34,226 nucleotides of DNA from Pseudomonadota bacterium (GTDB lineage Bacteria; Pseudomonadota; Alphaproteobacteria; Acetobacterales; Acetobacteraceae). Position numbers and translations under genes: made by a program. The DNA lies in contig JAJZGI010000025.1 in NCBI GenBank assembly GCA_021798575.1, forward strand, positions 1-34,226. The letters are read 5' to 3'. Positions 32,934 through 34,226 of this stretch are shown here, piece after piece; the first letter of the stretch is position 1, and each line of letters begins with the position of its first letter. The notes under the pieces were generated by a model. The model saw nothing but the letters and a program-made list of their open reading frames with translations. It was not told the origin of the DNA and did not search any database.

Positions 32934-33536
32934 ATGAGTATTTTTCATTTTGAAATTTTTGTCGAAGAGCCATCGATGGAGCACTTCATATCTATTTTGT
33001 TGCCGAAAATCATCAAGAATCAAACATTTAGGATATATAGGCATAATGGAAAATCTGATCTATTAAGAAAACTTCCTCAGCGTTTGAGTAGCTATAGAAA
33101 TTGGTTGCCGCGAGATTATAGGATAATTATTATATTGGATCGTGATAGTGAAAACTGCGTAGATTTGAAAAACAGAATTCAGGATATGGTGAGAGCAGCG
33201 TTCTTAAAAAACCGCGCTGACAACTCAGATGGTCATTTTCAGGTGTTGACCAGAATTGCGATTGAGGAGCTTGAGGCCTGGTATTTTGGAGACTGGGAAG
33301 CAGTCAAGGCCGCATATCCCAGAGTTAACCAAACAAATAAAATACGCGACCCAGACTCTATAAAAGGTGGAACATGGGAATTGTTTGAACGCACCATGCA
33401 GAAGGCAGGTTATTTTGTCGGAGGGTTGAGAAAAACAGAAGCGGCGCAGTCCATCGCTCCGTATATCAACGCCGAGAATAATCGATCGCCGAGCTTTAAT
33501 GCGTTTTATAGAGCGATGGTGACCATGTGTTCATAG
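32934..33536 (+). CDS. DUF4276 family TOPRIM-like protein
   Basis: This 200-aa protein has the DUF4276 pattern throughout: FEIFVEEPSMEHFISILLP, GKSDLLRKLPQRL, IIIILDRDSENC, RIAIEELEAWYFGDWEAVKAAYP, and SIKGGTWELFERTMQKAGYF. The VEEPS-type Glu (E11) followed by D69-x-D71 fits a TOPRIM-like acidic site as in OLD nucleases and DnaG, so a metal-dependent nuclease is plausible but not shown. It has the lowest GC of any gene in the window. It lacks a strong ribosome-binding site and follows the ATPase by five bases, so it probably depends on coupled translation. Confidence 0.86.
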   Translation: MSIFHFEIFVEEPSMEHFISILLPKIIKNQTFRIYRHNGKSDLLRKLPQRLSSYRNWLPRDYRIIIILDRDSENCVDLKNRIQDMVRAAFLKNRADNSDGHFQVLTRIAIEELEAWYFGDWEAVKAAYPRVNQTNKIRDPDSIKGGTWELFERTMQKAGYFVGGLRKTEAAQSIAPYINAENNRSPSFNAFYRAMVTMCS

Positions 33537-33549
33537 TTCTCAAGTTTTT

Positions 33550-33561
33550 AACAATTTTGTT
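33550..33561. promoter_or_regulatory. inverted repeat in the DUF2501 promoter region
   Basis: AACAA and TTGTT flank a TT centre just before a TATACT-like -10 candidate, about 35-45 bases upstream of the ATG at 33595. A strong AAGGAG ribosome-binding site follows. The repeat may be an operator or simply part of the promoter. Confidence 0.3.
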
Positions 33562-33594
33562 GTAGTATACTGATTAATTCTTAAGGAGATACCG

Positions 33595-34065
33595 ATGAAA
33601 AAACCGAACCCTACCGGAATTTGCATTGTTTCGTTGGCCATTGGTCTGCTCGCCGCACCTGTGGCGCAGGCCCAGCTTTCTGGCATGATGCAGAATGTCA
33701 TGGGCAATAACGCGAACTCCGGTGGCTCGGGGATGATGTCCGGTCTGGGCGGCATGTCCACCCCCTCGCTAGGCGCCACCGCGCCCACCAACCTGGCCGG
33801 CGTGCTGCAATACTGCATCCAGAATAACTATCTGGGCGGTGCGGGCAGCGCCTCGTCGGCAACCTCGCTCAAGCAGTCGCTGCTCAGCAAGTACACCGGC
33901 TCATCCGCCACGCCGACGTCCAACAGCAATTATACATCCGGCAGCAATGGGCTGCTGAACACCGGCAACGGCAACAGCCTCAGCCTTGGCGGAAGCGGCA
34001 TCAAAGCCCAGCTCACGCAAAAGATTTGCGGCGCGGTCCTGCAACACGCCAAGTCGCTGCTTTAG
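33595..34065 (+). CDS. DUF2501 family secreted protein (YjjA-like)
   Basis: This 156-aa protein has a clear signal peptide: basic MKKPN, the hydrophobic core ICIVSLAIGLLAAPV, and probable cleavage after AQA (about residue 26). The mature part is rich in Gly, Ser and Asn and contains the DUF2501 hallmarks GVLQYCIQNNYLGG, SLKQSLLSKY, GLLNTGNGNSLSLGG and LTQKICGAVLQHAKSLL, with two Cys that may form a disulfide. A periplasmic location is expected; no function is established. A strong AAGGAG site precedes the ATG. Confidence 0.87.
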   Translation: MKKPNPTGICIVSLAIGLLAAPVAQAQLSGMMQNVMGNNANSGGSGMMSGLGGMSTPSLGATAPTNLAGVLQYCIQNNYLGGAGSASSATSLKQSLLSKYTGSSATPTSNSNYTSGSNGLLNTGNGNSLSLGGSGIKAQLTQKICGAVLQHAKSLL

Positions 34066-34075
34066 ACAAACGGAG

Positions 34076-34225
34076 CTAATGCCCGCCGTCGCCGTCACCG
34101 CCGCCGCCGTCATCGCCCCCGCCACCGCCTTCATCACCGCCACCGCCGCCATAATAACCACCGCCGCCCCCGCCGCCGTAATAGCCGGGGCGGCCATAAC
34201 CGCCGTCGCCCCCGCCCTCATAGAA
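34076..34225 (-). CDS. C-terminal end of a glycine-rich protein (partial)
   Basis: Read on the minus strand from the right edge, 49 codons before the TAG encode an almost pure Gly tail with Tyr and Asp interspersed (YGRPGYYGGGGGGGYYGG, then GDDGGGGDGDGGH). The frame is open to the edge, and the composition is too ordered to be chance. It could be a surface, cell-wall-like or low-complexity region of an envelope protein; the domain that would identify it lies outside the window. It converges on the DUF2501 gene with a 10-base gap. Confidence 0.6.
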   Translation of the reverse strand, partial: FYEGGGDGGYGRPGYYGGGGGGGYYGGGGGDEGGGGGDDGGGGDGDGGH

Positions 34226-34226
34226 G

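Noticed and set aside
1-34226. CRISPR array, tRNA or rRNA genes
   Set aside because: No regularly spaced repeats and no tRNA or rRNA consensus segments were seen while reading both strands.

Overview
The window is GC-rich alphaproteobacterial chromosome, most probably from an Acetobacteraceae-like organism (Acidocella/Acidiphilium type). This rests on protein style and gene content: a PraR-type XRE regulator, the alphaproteobacterial HNH protein, and a lineage-type GnnA-like oxidoreductase. No rRNA or tRNA gene was recognised. The genus is an inference.

Layout. Bases 1-125 are the 3' end of a gene whose paralogue lies at 8770-9378 (-). 290-4316 (+) holds an XRE-cupin regulator, an amidase, a stand-alone Lrp/AsnC ligand-binding domain and a polytopic membrane protein. 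4328-4810 (-) is a PraR-like regulator, followed by an AT-rich stretch with a possible insertion-sequence end. 5136-8627 (-) reads as one operon, tatA-mtnB-mtnD-mtnC-lnt, combining a Tat translocase subunit, three methionine-salvage enzymes and apolipoprotein N-acyltransferase. 9536-11301 (-) is gluQ plus a CPBP membrane protease. 11493-12053 (+) is an HNH protein. 12292-15790 (+) is an overlapping TadE/TadE/TadG (VWA-like) pseudopilin-type cluster. 15861-16455 (-) is a Phd/ParE toxin-antitoxin pair under a perfect 30-bp palindrome.

16635-21353 (-) is the assimilatory sulfate reduction operon: siroheme synthase (precorrin-2 dehydrogenase half), cysJ, cysH (iron-sulfur APS reductase type) and cysI. 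The missing SUMT half of siroheme synthesis, cobA, lies at 28806-29549 (-). 21546-23511 (+) carries an isochorismatase-type hydrolase, a 52-aa membrane peptide and an MBL-fold hydrolase. A long hairpin separates these from a stand-alone EAL protein (-). secD-secF follow (-), divergent from a GnnA-like oxidoreductase and a BioC-like methyltransferase (+). trpB-trpA (+) are translationally coupled.

Directly behind trpA is a visibly lower-GC two-gene cassette (31681-33536): an ABC/SMC-like AAA ATPase and a DUF4276 TOPRIM-like protein. Its architecture parallels OLD/PARIS/AbiL-type anti-phage modules, and it is the best candidate here for an under-described system. A DUF2501 secreted protein and the C-terminal tail of a glycine-rich protein close the window.
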